Below are positions 1-9,829 of a DNA stretch of 64,000 bases, in pieces. The notes below the pieces were generated by a model. That model was not told the origin of the DNA and did not search any database. It was given only the letters and a program-made list of their open reading frames with translations. The stretch's first letter is position 1; each line of letters opens with the position of its first letter. The stretch comes from Brettanomyces bruxellensis (Eukaryota > Ascomycota > Pichiomycetes > Pichiales > Pichiaceae). The stretch lies in NCBI RefSeq assembly GCF_011074885.1, contig NC_054683.1, positions 1 to 64,000 on the forward strand, given 5' to 3'. Made by a program: the position numbers and the translations under genes.

Positions 1-60
1 CTATTAAAAATTATATATAATCATAGGTTCGACATTCTATTAAAGAAGGAGTTTGAATAC
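1..60. repeat. Fragments of LTR-beta and LTR-alpha at window edge
   Basis: Bases about 20-35 resemble the reverse complement of the first bases of LTR-beta (ATAGGTT-CGACA). Bases 36-58 match an internal piece of LTR-alpha (TATTAAAGAAGGAGTTTGAAT). They show that the retroelement cluster continues to the left of the window. Confidence 0.5.
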
Positions 61-655
61 TGCGACATATGAGATATTACCTATATTAGGTAATCTATTA
101 TTATATGTCATTAGATTTATTTGTTTTGAGATCTGAACTTATTCTAAAATAACGAAGATTTAGAATAATATCTAATAGAGACAATCCTGGATAAAATGCA
201 CTAACTGTTATGTTAGGGAACAGCAGAAAAAATAATTATGCGCGATCATAATTCTGTTTCTGAGAATTAAATTTTTTTTTATTATGTATGATTACTCACT
301 TTATTTTCCTTTTTATTTTTACTTTACTTTACCTCTTTTTATATAATTGTTTCTTCTACGAAGGGACGAGACCCGATAGCCTATTTTGCAATACAACTAG
401 TTCGACTCCACTTTGATGGTAACGGAGTAAAGGAAGTAAATTCATTTTCTTCTATGGTGATACATACACAATTGTTAGAATGTTAAAGGCATTAACATTA
501 TCACACAGACCACTTGGTACATTTATATCCACCTTAGGTAACCGACCTCACAATTGTCTGAATCTCCCGACTGCTAGGTTCTTATTAGTTCTATTAAAGA
601 AGGAGTTTGATAGCTAAAGTCCGGGAGTAACTATAAGGTTCTCTTAACTCCGACA
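61..655 (+). repeat. Solo LTR-alpha, copy 1
   Basis: This stretch is nearly the same as 7320-7921 from the ACATATGAGA start to the TTAACTCCGACA end. Compared with that copy it carries scattered single-base gains and losses, for example near 60-70 and 210-225. No internal retroelement sequence is attached. No clean target duplication is visible because both edges abut other LTR fragments. Its family (Ty1/copia or Ty3/gypsy) cannot be told from the LTR alone. Confidence 0.85.
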
Positions 656-727
656 ATAGCTAAAGCCAGGGAGTAACACATAAGGCTCTCTTCTCCGACA
701 CATTATTATAACTCATAGGTTCGACAG
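656..727. repeat. Scrambled LTR-alpha and LTR-beta end fragments
   Basis: Bases 656-701 repeat the last 45 bases of LTR-alpha a second time. Bases 702-727 match the first 27 bases of LTR-beta in reverse complement. This looks like debris of repeated insertion and recombination. Confidence 0.6.
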
Positions 728-825
728 TCGCACAGATTGAACCATACTTGTTTAAGTGTACAAATCACTTTGTACTTACACAGTCTAAAGTAATTTGGGT
801 TAAATAAAACAGACCCTTTATTTCA

Positions 826-1483
826 TGTAAGGGGTCAAGCCAAGCGCATATTGGTTTAAAGCCAGATAAAATATTAATGAATTCATTTACCTGATTAGGT
901 AACACGGAAAGATATAAATAGTTTCCGAAATAATTTATGAGAAGCGCGAATAAGAAATAAGCGTACTGAAAGGATAGTGATCCGAAAGACAATAAGAAAG
1001 AGCTACATCGGAATAAACTGACTAATATTCGTGTGGCGACTGCATATGCAAAACAACAGGTTTTTGCATGATCGCGGGTTATGTGAATTCACATAATGTG
1101 ATGTTCCCAAACAGGATGGATTCCTCCTTGGCATACAATTTGTTATTGTATGAAATTGGAAGAGAAATGGAAGAAGTGTCATTCTCTATTTAATATAAAT
1201 ATGCGCCCTTGTCCTCCTTTGATACAGAGGCAAGGTTAGATTATGATTTAGTTATTTTTCGAGAAAGAGAGATGAAGAGAGAAGTGATTAGATAGAATAA
1301 TGAATGAATAGAATGATTCATAGAGAGCTATGAGATAAGAGATATGAAAGGATACGAGAAGTATCAGATAACAATATAATAATCTATTAATATATCTTTA
1401 GACGGATTTGGTAATCATCTAAAGAGTCCTTATACTTCAGGTTATTGAAAATATATTTGTTACCTTCAGTCCGATCATTTACA
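826..1483 (+). repeat. LTR-gamma, upstream copy (A) of a tandem pair
   Basis: The stretch starts TGTAAGGGGTCAAGCC and ends CAGTCCGATCATTTACA, so it has TG...CA ends. Its start and its last 130 bases are repeated in 1489-2025. ATTTC precedes it (820-824, one base short of the TG) and follows it (1484-1488). The middle diverges from copy B, so the two are not a recent duplication. No internal retroelement genes remain. Confidence 0.75.
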
Positions 1484-1488
1484 ATTTC

Positions 1489-2025
1489 TGTAAGGGTCAA
1501 ACCAAGAACCTATTGGTTTAAAGCCAGAGAAATAATTGAAAGTCACTGTTCCAATAAGGAAAGGGAGAGTGAGAATATTCTGACTTGGTCCGAAATAAGA
1601 GTCACGCGAGAGATGAATTAATTTCATGTTTAAAATAACTATGAGCTAATTAACAATAGTAATTAAGTCAAGAGAATTGACTTCTGGTTAAAGGATGGAC
1701 GGGGACAGTCCATGCCATTGTAAATGACTGACGAACGTTTCCCGAGGAGGGAAAGTGTCTTCCGTTGTCATGAACTGATATTAGTAAAATAATAATTAAT
1801 TTCGGGAAATGTGTCATTTCCATTTAATATAAATAGAGGTCCTTACCCTCTGGTAATGAGAGAAGGATGGAAAGAAATCTGAAGAAAGAAAGATACGAGA
1901 AGTATCAGAGAAGAATCTAATTAATCTATTATATATCTTTAGACGGATTTGGTAATCATCTAAAGAATCCTTACACTTCAGGTTATTGAAAATAATATTT
2001 TGTTACCTTCAGTCCGACATTTACA
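1489..2025 (+). repeat. LTR-gamma, downstream copy (B), 12 bp from tRNA-Trp
   Basis: The stretch starts TGTAAGGGTCAAACC and ends CAGTCCGACATTTACA. It is flanked on both sides by ATTTC (1484-1488 and 2026-2030), as expected for a 5-bp target site duplication. Its right end is 12 bp from the first base of the mature tRNA, near where Pol III transcription would start. That position is typical of Ty3-type integration, which is an inference because no internal region survives. Confidence 0.8.
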
Positions 2026-2037
2026 ATTTCAAGGTGT

Positions 2038-2108
2038 GGGGCTGTGGCTCAACGGTAGAGCTTTCGACTCCAGATCGAAGGTTGCAGGTTCGATTCCTGT
2101 CAGCCTCA
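2038..2108 (+). tRNA. tRNA-Trp (anticodon CCA), no intron
   Basis: A complete 71-nt cloverleaf can be drawn. The acceptor GGGGCTG pairs with CAGCCTC (one G-T). The D arm is GCTC/GAGC. The anticodon stem TTCGA/TCGAA closes the loop CTCCAGA with anticodon CCA at 34-36. The variable loop has 4 nt, and the T arm GCAGG/CCTGT encloses TTCGATT. The discriminator base is A. No intron interrupts the anticodon loop, unlike the S. cerevisiae tRNA-Trp genes, which are split. A run of eight T follows. Confidence 0.95.
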
Positions 2109-2115
2109 ATCACAA

Positions 2116-2123
2116 TTTTTTTT
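2116..2123 (+). terminator. Pol III terminator of tRNA-Trp
   Basis: Eight consecutive T begin 7 bases after the tRNA discriminator base, the usual position and composition of a Pol III terminator. Confidence 0.85.
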
Positions 2124-2409
2124 GTTTTCTGATAACTCTTTACTTAAGTTGTTGTTTTGTTTGGAATTTTTGAAAAGCCCCGTCTCTCTTTTTTCACTGC
2201 TAGGGAATTGCTGCGGAATTAGCGTTGTCATCCGATCTTTTTCTACCGCATAAGACCAGCGTAGAAAATTATTATATTTATTATTTCGTTATTTCGAGTA
2301 ACTTTTATCAGATCAAGTTACAGACAGTATCAGGAGCTATCGAGGTTGTGTGAATTTATTTCGATAACTTCATATTCATACCAATTGGGAATTGCGTGTT
2401 TTCTAAACG

Positions 2410-3801
2410 ATGGTTACTGTTATTGAAAGTTCTGCAGTTGTAAGTATTGTCTCTTCCTCTTTCAATTTCTTGTTAAATACTCAATTTGACCACAATGTTG
2501 AATTTTGCTTTTTTGACAATGTTAACTACAAATGTTATAACTATCATTGTGAACTTTTTCTTTTAAGCTTGAAAGAAAGATCCTAAAAAATCTCTTAATT
2601 TCACTGTGATGGTCATAGGAATCGGGAACGGGACGGTCAACATTCATCAATTCCTCTGTGATCAATTAATTGTGGAACCTTCTTCTACTGTGAAGTTGTA
2701 TTCTCCTGAAGAGTTGGGTATCCGGCAGAGAGCTACAGCTAAGAAAATCAACGGTCGAACTTGAAGATGAAGAAGGGGTGAGGATTAACTTGAATTTGAT
2801 AGACACCCCGGATTTGGTGACTCTATTAATATGACTCTTCATTTCAGGTTATCAAAGATTACATCAAGTACCAATTTGATGAAATTTTAATCGAGGAATC
2901 AAAATTGAGGAGGAATCCTAGGTTCAAGGACAATCGTGTGCATGTTTGTCTATACTTCATAGTTCCAACGGGTCACGGTTTAAGAGAAATTGATGTGAGA
3001 GTTATTCGTTCTCTGGAAGCTTTGTTAACATTTTACCATGTATTAGCAAATCCGATTCTCTCACGATGGACGAATTAAAATTAAACAAAAGGCTTATCAA
3101 AAGAAGATATTGATCATTATAACCTTCCGGTGTTTGATTTTACAAACAGCTATTTTAACATGGAGGATATTTAGATGATGAATCAATCGAATTGAACAAA
3201 TATCTTCAAAAGACAATGCCATTTGCCATTATGGGATCGAATGCACCGTGAAATAAGGAAAGGGGGAAATGAAAAGAGTGAGAAAGTATCCATGGGTGCT
3301 GTTGATATTTTGATAATGAATAAGTGATGTTCTAACTTTAAAGACGACTCTGTTGGTAAACATTTGGATGATTCAAGGACTATACACATGAAGTTTTGTA
3401 CGAAAATTATGAGCTAGAACATTGAGCGAGGTTGAAAACGGTGAAGGAAACGGAAGTGCCAACGCTAATGCAGGTACAAGTATTGCCAGCGATATTAATA
3501 GGGTGCAAATCACTAAAGAAGAATGGCTTCCAGTAAAATCTCAGGGTCTTTGGCTGTGAGCCATACTGATTTGAATAGTGACATCATAAATCATCGATTG
3601 CTACTGAATTGAAAGAGGACGAGCATTCTGTGTGTACGTCCGAGATGGATCCTAAGGAAGAGCAGATTAAATTAGAGGAGGAAATTGAAAGCATTCGAAC
3701 AAAGGGTGCAAAGAGATTTACTATTGAAAAGGAAGGAAATTGAAGATAGAGAAAGAGAATTGGCAGAAATTGAAAAAAGATTGGCATCAAACAGGAATTA
3801 A
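2410..3801 (+). pseudogene. CDC11: CDC11-like septin, frame broken many times
   Basis: Fragments in all three forward frames follow the septin Cdc11 from end to end. They include a short first exon (2410-2439) ending at a GTAAGT donor with an acceptor near 2567; GRSTFIN (the variant P-loop typical of Cdc11); TVELEDEEGV followed by LIDTP (G3); FDEILIEES; RRNPRFKD; YFIVPTGHGLREIDV; NKRLI; MPFAIMGSNA; and RKYPW. A charged C-terminal coiled coil (EEQIKLEEEIES ... ERELAEIEKRLAS) ends at TAA 3799-3801. Septins polymerise into bud-neck filaments, and Cdc11 caps the octamer. At least six single-base frame changes plus losses near the G3 loop separate the pieces. Either this is a dead copy or the consensus here is poor; neighbouring LTRs show the same kind of single-base indel. 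The family call is firm; whether it is alive is open. Confidence 0.8.
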
Positions 3802-4165
3802 CTGATTGAAAATAAGATAATATATATATTCTTTTTATTTTTTTTGAAGGATTATACTGTTCTTTCAGTTTCGTTGCAAAGCATTGCTTATTCTTAATAT
3901 AATTTATATTCGAAGAATGGAAATTTTTGGGTAAAAGACTAATAAAAAAAGTCATAATATTGTTAATAAAAAGATGTTAATTCCACTGTTTACGCAATTT
4001 GTTAATTTCGCATGTTAAATAAGCCAATTAATTAAGGAATGCACATAACGAATGCAATGCGTTATACAATTACCATAGATTTGTTGGAAACCTATATGCC
4101 TGTCGATTGATCCTTAAAAAGGTTTACAAATTTTTCTCAACCTCCCTCTCCAATTGCGGGGAGAG

Positions 4166-4175
4166 CATGTGAAAT
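4166..4175 (+). promoter_or_regulatory. UAS-INO (Ino2-Ino4 site), forward
   Basis: CATGTGAAAT is an exact match to the inositol/choline-responsive element bound by Ino2-Ino4 upstream of yeast phospholipid synthesis genes, OPI3 among them. It lies 214 bp upstream of the ATG at 4380. Confidence 0.7.
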
Positions 4176-4313
4176 TTCAAACACTTATTTTTCCCCAAAA
4201 TTGTTCTTGCAAAGTATATCTAATTGTCCGGGAAAATTAACTGAACAAATCCTTTGTTGGGATTTATTTCGGTGGACTTAATATTCAAAAAAAAGGACCA
4301 AAATTTGTTAAAC

Positions 4314-4323
4314 ATTTCACATG
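4314..4323 (-). promoter_or_regulatory. UAS-INO (Ino2-Ino4 site), inverted
   Basis: ATTTCACATG is the exact reverse complement of CATGTGAAAT, 138 bp downstream of the first copy and 56 bp before the ATG at 4380. Two perfect decamers so close together upstream of a phospholipid methyltransferase are unlikely to be chance. Confidence 0.7.
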
Positions 4324-4379
4324 CTTCAATAAGAAAGGGTGAAGAAGACTATTATAGTAGTCCCTAATATTTACGACCA

Positions 4380-5219
4380 ATGATGATTTCAAAGTCCAAG
4401 CTTTCCGCTTCAAAGACTATAAATATCCTTAAATATTTCTTGCCAGCCTTGATTCTTATACGGTCTGCTTCTTTTCAGGAATTTCATGTTAATGTATTGC
4501 TGATAACTACAATTCAAGACATGTGTAACGTGCAAAATATTTCTGAAGCTTACCTCGCTCTTTTCCAAGATATTGACTTTAATAATAAGGAGTTACAAGG
4601 TACGTATTCATCGTTCAGAATTAGGGATTTGAACGCTCAAAAAGGTTTACTAAAATTTATAATTTACAAAGTTGCTATCTTCTTTATTGTGTTTAATCCG
4701 TTATATTGGAACTTTGGTGCAAGATTAGAGTATAACACCAAAACACTTTCAAAATTAAGTTTCGGCTCCAAGAAGTTAGCAGTTTATCTATTTTCATTAT
4801 CTGTTTTTATCTTGGGTTTGTTTAGAGATGAATTTTATAGAAGGCCATTTTAGAACAGGCAACATCATCGTTTTTAGATATGCCAATATTTAAGGTCTTC
4901 GGATTGATTTTTTTTGTCCTCGTTCCATTTTTGTACTCTCTTCGATGTATGAATTGGGAATTGTTGGCACTTATTTAGGGACCACTTTGGATTCCTCAAA
5001 GACGAGAGGATTACAAAATTTCCATTTAATGCAGTTGACAATCCAATGTACGATGGTTCTTCCCTTTGCTTTCTAGGAACGGCATTATTCTACGGAAAGC
5101 CTGCAGGAATTTGGTGTTCAGCATTGGTTTTCGCCATGTATAGGGTGGTTGAATTAGTCGAAGAACCCTTCACGGCAAAAATTTATGCTAATCTAAAGGG
5201 TATTAAGAAAAAAAAATAG
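4380..5219 (+). pseudogene. OPI3: OPI3-like phospholipid methyltransferase, frame broken
   Basis: The first 157 codons run in one frame and contain FNPLYWNFGARLEYNTKTL and a membrane segment, aligning with the early part of Opi3. After the stop at 4851-4853 the homology continues in other frames: SSMYELGIVGTYLG (about 4945-4985), KFPFNAVDNPMYDGSS (about 5015-5065), FYGKPAGIW, and EEPFTAKIYAN followed by a lysine-rich end at TAG 5217-5219. Opi3 is the ER-membrane enzyme doing the last two methylations from phosphatidylethanolamine to phosphatidylcholine. The start may be 4380 or the later ATG at 4521. At least three frame changes are needed. Two perfect UAS-INO sites upstream suggest the locus was, and may still be, a working gene with a faulty consensus. 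Confidence 0.8.
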
Positions 5220-7319
5220 ATCTCGTCTACCAACACAGCAAAATACTTAAGAGCAAATATATTTTATATTTCCTTTTCATTACTTTTTTAATTTGTAAAA
5301 AAGTACTAAAAACCATAAAAGAACTTAAATTAAATACTTGCTATTTTATTCTCCTGAGAATTGAAATTGAGAAAGTAACTAATGAGGTTTCAATAATTTC
5401 AATAAAAAGGGAACAAACAAGTAGAAAAGAGCAGCGGATATTATAGGGTGAAGGTATATTTCTTTGAAATGAAGACTGAAACAACTTTATAACACTTACA
5501 CTAGGGATTACTTATAAATTTTCTTTACTTCACTTCTTTCGATTAGATTTTGCATTCTTTACCTTTTTGGAGAAAAAAGGTGAAACCCAATATTTTTTTT
5601 CCCTCATAGTGACAAGGGTAATTAAGCACGTTAATGTTGTCTGTATACATAATAATCATTAAAATGTTGATGGCATTACTGTTACGAGATATTTTATGCT
5701 GTAAGCTAACTTATTTTTTATCTAAATATCTGGCTGATATGTTCTGGTTAGTTCAGTTAAATAAGAAGTGAGGAAGCTAAAGAATCAATCATAATGCTCT
5801 TAGAGAACAGAAATTTCTGGTATAGCTGTAAGATGATCAACTAAGGAGAAGCGTAATAAGAAAAAAATTAGAGATTGAGTCTTGCATTACAGATCATGCA
5901 AGGGAGGGACAAAATGAAAGTATACAGAAGGACGGTACTAACTTGATTTTTTAACAAGAATCAACCGTTGAGTTGGTGTTAAGAATTCTGTATATTGATT
6001 AGTAAAATCTAGAATGTACAAGAATATGTTGTTGAGTACACAGAAAAAATGTCTTTATTTGTATAAATTAATTGCAATTGTATAAATCATACACAATACC
6101 AACAAAAAATGTTAAAGTCGGTATTACCAGATTCATTATAGTTTTCGATATTTATTTGTTCAAGTTAGTATGACGCTGATTACTTTATGAAGTTTGTATT
6201 ATAACTAGTATTGAGTGTTTTTAAGGTTAATTAAAGGAAAATAATAAGAATGTAAAATGAACAGGTGAAAAGAGGAAATGAACATGCTTAAATTTCTTTA
6301 ATCCTTATGAGTGAGATTTTATTGGGCATAAGTAAGGCTGGGAAGCTTTATGTAGACACGACTGTCGATGCATCTATTACATGTACATAAGTTTTAATAT
6401 AAACGCAAGAGAATATTTAGCTTTATATAGTTTTGTTGTTCTTCTACGCGACACCGTGGACAATAGGACCAGTTCGGCTCACGAGATCATTGTTCATATT
6501 TTGTTGTTTCGACAATAAAGTTACCAAAAAGAATTATATTGTTTGAGACCATAGATGTGTTAACATTAACTAACGATGATGAAAATTATATATATATAAC
6601 TTAAGAGATAAAGTATATGTAAATTGCTCGTTTTGACGCTCAATATTACATGAAAATATCTGACACATATCCTAGTCAACTTACAAATAGTTCATTTTTC
6701 ACTGTACTATACCTCCAAACTTATCTAAATTATATATAGAATTCCAGAAATAGGATTTTAAAAAGCACGATACTTCATACTTTGATGATTTGATTCAACA
6801 CTTCAGAACAATCACTTTATGTTTACATAATCTAGAATAATTTAGCTTGATAAAACCATAGCATCGCTTTAAATTGTGTGAGGGATCGAACAAGGAAAAG
6901 TCACGTGTTATCCAAATGGTTACATAATATTATGAGCGAAGCAACATGAGCGAATTATTTATTAAAATTGGACGACGAAATGCAAATATTTTATTACAGA
7001 AAAACGAGAAAATATCAAATGAGTATTTAGCCTTTTGGAAAACTCAAGATGAAGATAGAAAGAACAAGCAACAGCTTACAGAAGAAGAAGAGAGACAAGA
7101 ATAAGAACAACAGAGATAAGAATAAGAGAAAATTAAAAGAATAAAAATAAGAAAAACAATAAAAAAATAAAACAATCATTAAAATAAATATAATAATATC
7201 AAATATAAGCATATACAAGGGGTGCCTTTATCTATATCCTAGTGAATACAAACTAGTTGATTATTTCATTATATATTCTTCCGCACTTACTAAGCTGCAT
7301 CATAACATTCTAAACGCAT
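5220..7319. other. AT-rich region without recognisable genes
   Basis: I see no protein-like frame. A stretch near 6420-6500 (TTGTTCTTCTACG ... GACCAGTTCGGCTC) faintly recalls the middle of LTR-alpha and may be an old relic. Around 6985-7220 the plus strand is very A/purine-rich and its antisense reads as a meaningless Phe/Leu-rich frame. Confidence 0.5.
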
Positions 7320-7926
7320 TGTCGGACATATGAGAATATTACCTAGTATTAGGTAATCTATTATTATATGTATTAGATTTATTTGTTTTGAGATCTGAAC
7401 TTATTCTAAAATAACGAAGATTTAGAATAATATCTAATAGAGACAATCCTGGATAAAATGCACTAACTGTGTATGTTAGGGAATCAGCAGAAAAAATAAT
7501 TATGCGCGATCATAATTCTGTTTCTGAGAATAAATCTTTTTTTTTATTATGTATGATTACCTCACTTTATTTTCCTTTTATTTTTACTTTACTTTACCTC
7601 TTTTTATATAATTGTTTTTCTCTACGAAGGGACGAGACCCGATAGCCTATTTTGCAATACAACTAGTTCGACTCCACTTTGATGGTAACAGAGTAAAGGA
7701 AGTAAATTCATTTTCTTCTATGTGATACATACACAATTGTTAGAATGTTAAAGGCATTAACATATCACACAGACCACTTGGTACATTTATATCCCCACTT
7801 AGTAACCGACCTACAATTGTCTGAATCTCCCGACTGCTAGGTTCTTATTAGTTCTATTAAAGAAGGAGTTTGAATAGCTAAAGCCCGGGAGTAACTCATA
7901 AGGTCTCTCTTAACTCCGACACGCAT
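7315..7926 (+). mobile_element. Solo LTR-alpha, copy 2, with 5-bp target duplication
   Basis: The LTR is 7320-7921 (602 bp), starting TGTCGGACATATGAGAATA and ending TTAACTCCGACA, so the termini are inverted TGTCGGA/TCCGACA. CGCAT stands directly on both sides (7315-7319 and 7922-7926), a clean 5-bp target site duplication. This proves an integrase-made insertion later reduced to a solo LTR by recombination. It is the best-defined copy of this family in the window. Confidence 0.92.
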
Positions 7927-7952
7927 TACGTTGTAACATAAAATATTTCATC

Positions 7953-8505
7953 TGTCGGAACCTATGAGTTATAATAATGTTTCATATGTTAATAACGCAT
8001 AAAGGTTCAACTGGTATTTGATTTATAATATGTGAATCAAATTAATGTTCAGACAGATAGAAGAAATAATTCGCGGGGAAATTTTTCCTGTGAAATAAAT
8101 TTCTCCCTAATTACTTTCGGCTGAGAATGACCTATTCCACTTCTGCGGAAAAATATTCTTATATGTATGTACTACTTTTTCCTTATATACTATGTGTCCT
8201 CTTAGAAGGGACGACGACTTTATTGTGTAATTTGCAATACATATTCATATAAGGAAATCCATCTTGAAGTGAACCTTCAGCTGAAACCAAGATAACCTTC
8301 GGGTTCTCGCTGGATTACAAAGTGTTCGTAAGGACCCTATTTTGTTATGGGGTCATTCTATGCAACAGAAGTCTTTTCTATATCCGAACTATATGGCCAA
8401 TCCCGTTATAACCTTGGGCATCTGCGCGCTCGGTAGTGCTACGGCACAGAGATATTGAGCAATTAAGTAGATACAAATGTCACACGGGATTTATATACTC
8501 TGACA
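7953..8505 (+). repeat. 5' LTR-beta of the copia element
   Basis: The LTR starts TGTCGGAACCTATGAG and ends TATATACTCTGACA. It is 6 bp shorter than the 3' LTR through seven one-base losses and one one-base gain, with one substitution. The pattern looks more like consensus error than natural divergence. Confidence 0.93.
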
Positions 8506-8836
8506 TGGCGTCACAGACAGGATACTCAGTTTTGCATAAGAATTGTGGTTCGCGACACTATTAGTTTTTCAAAATACTCTTTCATTTCGGATCGGCGAGA
8601 ATTAACCCTTTCCAGGAATTTTCACTAACAAATTTTTCATACGGTTTTATTGCACCGTGTGGGAAAATTTCTCATTGGTCAATTTAGGTCGACAGAGGAT
8701 TTTTCTTAGTTGCATAATACTTTTGTGCTACTAGGATTAAGATCTAGCCTAATACCTCTAAATTCACAGATTTACAATTGCAAAATCTCTCAACTACTTG
8801 CAAATATTATCAGGCACTACTGTTCAATTTACCAAC

Positions 8837-9829
8837 ATGTACTCAGCTTCCAATTCAACCGAATCTTCTCAATCATCAGAATTCTTCGTAGCCTTGTTAG
8901 GGCTATAACCAATACTAATGAAATTTGAAGTTGATTCATCAGGATCTGCTGTTAAGCGTCTTGACCCTGAGAAAATCAGAAAAGACGGTTAAGGAAAGTG
9001 TTGTCCCTGCTATTCATTTTTGCGGGACGAAGATGGACAATGTAGTCCTATGGTGTTATTCGCTACTAAGTGAGCTTAGAAGTGCTCTAAAGGACTATGG
9101 TTATGAGCAGTCTGTGCTAACTTGCAGAACAGAAATATGACTCCGTCTCTGACGAAGAGGAGTTATTCAGAACGAGACTTTGAACAAACAAACGATGGCT
9201 CTGTTTATGTTATGTTGAGAGATTACTATAGGAAATCTCACGGCAAGTATCCATCCGCAGCAAAGATGTTGAATCTTTTACGTGACCGAACTCGACTATT
9301 AAGCATAGCAAGCAGTCTTATCTTAAGGCCCTTGCAAAACTTCGGTATGAAGATTATACCAAACCCTTTTTGGACTACTTTAATCTAATCGATGACTTTA
9401 TTAATGCTATTAAGAGCGACGGTTACAAAGTCGATGATGATGATATCCTAGAGGCATTGAAACCAGGTGTTGTTAAGTTGTGCGAGAACGATCGAAACGA
9501 ACTCAATCAAGTTACTACACTAACTGAATTTAAGNAGTGGATCATTAAGGAGGTCAAGATCCAACGTGTCCCTAACAGGGAGGAGGTTCAGATCCCAAAA
9601 TACTTATTGAAGGGTCTTTACCATTCTCAGCCGACTCTAGCGGCACACACAACAAACAAAAGCAATATTCTTCGAAGCACGGTCAATCTAAAGGGCAGAG
9701 TCAATCGAAGAAGGACTCACCCGAGAAGAAAAATGTTCACAACTTCAACTTGAATAATCACAACGTCATATCTGATCTTGAATTATTGGGAGGTGTTCCG
9801 ATGTCAGGTAAGAACTTACCGAGTTTCGT
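8837..9829 (+). pseudogene. Gag region of the copia element, frame broken
   Basis: A plausible start ATG lies at 8837 (MYSASNSTESSQSSEFF). Protein-like pieces then continue in different frames: VDSSGSAVKRLDPEKI (about 8925-8995), a helical Gag-like stretch across 9000-9500 (LRDYYRKSHGKYPSAAKM, DFINAIKSDGYKVDDDDILEAL), and a Lys/Ser/Gln-rich end near 9660-9760. No CCHC zinc knuckle is visible. The last change of frame, into the pol frame, is near 9830. Gag would form the virus-like particle. Several breaks, plus the N at 9535, mean this copy as written could not make intact Gag. Confidence 0.7.

Larger units (their letters stand above)
3802..4379. other. AT-rich intergenic region, promoter of the OPI3-like gene
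   Basis: No coding pattern is seen. The right half holds two exact UAS-INO decamers (4166-4175 and 4314-4323), listed separately. Confidence 0.6.

Noticed and set aside
7027..7218. 63-codon Phe/Leu-rich minus-strand frame
   Set aside because: It arises from an A/G-rich tract; no gene features and no homologue recognised.
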